5,798 bases of DNA. Origin: Bacteroidales bacterium (GTDB taxonomy: Bacteria; Bacteroidota; Bacteroidia; Bacteroidales; UBA932). The notes under the pieces are model-generated. The model had not been told where the DNA came from and made no database searches. It was given only the letters and a program-made list of their open reading frames with translations. Location of the stretch: contig JAEDMF010000110.1 of NCBI GenBank assembly GCA_016303175.1, forward strand, positions 1 through 5,798. Reading direction: 5' to 3'. The position numbers and the translations under genes were made by a program. Numbering within the stretch: position 1 is the stretch's first letter; each line of letters starts with the position of its first letter. Positions 5,420 through 5,798 of the stretch are shown here, one piece after another.

Positions 5420-5798
5420 ATGAGAAAGAAAATCGTAGCAGGCAACTGGAAAATGAACACAACAGTTCCTCAGGGCGTGAAACTCGCCTCAGAAGTAGCT
5501 GAGTTAGGTAAAGAACTTAGCGGTGTGGAACTGATTATAGCACCTCCTTTCACTCATCTGGCAAGTGTAGGTGAAGTCATAAAGGACAGCAAAGTAGCCC
5601 TGTCCGCACAGAACTGCGCTGACCACACAAGTGGCGCATACACAGGAGAAGTGGCAGTGGACATGCTCGAGAGCGTAGGCTGCACCTACTGCATCCTGGG
5701 CCACAGCGAGCGTCGTCAGTACTATGGTGAGACCGACGAAAAACTTTGTGTCAAGGTCAAACTCGCTCTTGACAAAGCAATCAAGCCTATTTTCTGCG
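5420..5798 (+). CDS. tpiA: Triosephosphate isomerase, N-terminal part (3' end outside window)
   Basis: TpiA interconverts dihydroxyacetone phosphate and glyceraldehyde 3-phosphate in cytoplasmic glycolysis and gluconeogenesis. The 126 codons present start MRKKIVAGNWKMN, carrying substrate-binding N9 and K11. They continue with APPFTHL, SAQNCADHTSGAYTGE, and the catalytic-His segment ILGHSERR (H95, the electrophile). The catalytic Glu (near residue 165 in the family) and the phosphate-binding loop lie beyond the window, about half the protein being missing. The start at 5420 is the family start, with nothing in frame before it that would fit. It is transcribed away from polA across a 78-base gap. 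Nothing in the visible part is unusual. Confidence 0.97.
   Translation, partial: MRKKIVAGNWKMNTTVPQGVKLASEVAELGKELSGVELIIAPPFTHLASVGEVIKDSKVALSAQNCADHTSGAYTGEVAVDMLESVGCTYCILGHSERRQYYGETDEKLCVKVKLALDKAIKPIFC

Noticed and set aside
5504..5704. 66-codon - strand open frame at the right edge
   Set aside because: It is antisense to tpiA codons that carry the conserved catalytic-His region and has no recognisable product.

Overview
The window is most likely chromosomal DNA from a Bacteroidota bacterium, probably of the order Bacteroidales. The evidence is a 50-residue L34 protein starting MKRTFQPSQRKRRNKHGFRER, several copies of the phylum's -7 promoter element TAnnTTTG (one with a well-spaced -33 TTTG), A/T-rich start regions without Shine-Dalgarno sequences, and polA and rsmG proteins of the expected type. 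Base composition is moderate. Genus cannot be told from the sequence.

Left edge (1-560): the 3' end of a HipA-like kinase gene on the + strand faces a tRNA-Gln(TTG) gene on the - strand. The 200 bases between them hold a perfect 24-base palindrome, a very long hairpin that looks like a two-way terminator, and a short open stretch that may be the remains of an RtcB-type RNA ligase gene. This corner looks like accessory DNA next to a tRNA.

Middle (586-5341): everything is on the - strand. Read in the direction of transcription the order is polA (DNA polymerase I), an ECF-type sigma factor, rsmG (16S rRNA methyltransferase), rpmH (ribosomal protein L34), a stem-loop terminator, and then a CYTH/triphosphate-tunnel enzyme gene followed by the tRNA. 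polA, the sigma gene and rsmG abut or overlap and are probably one transcript. rpmH has its own strong promoter inside the end of rsmG.

Right edge (5342-5798): a 78-base divergent intergenic region with one -7 element for each direction, then the first 126 codons of tpiA (triosephosphate isomerase) on the + strand.

The genes are mostly housekeeping (replication and repair, translation, glycolysis). The notable departures are a DNA polymerase I whose proofreading active site appears destroyed, an RsmG with an in-frame Ala/Ser/Cys-rich repeat insertion near its N-terminus, an ECF sigma gene with no visible anti-sigma partner, and the tRNA-proximal region with a possible gene relic and strong symmetry. 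I found no convincing new defence or mobile system inside the window.
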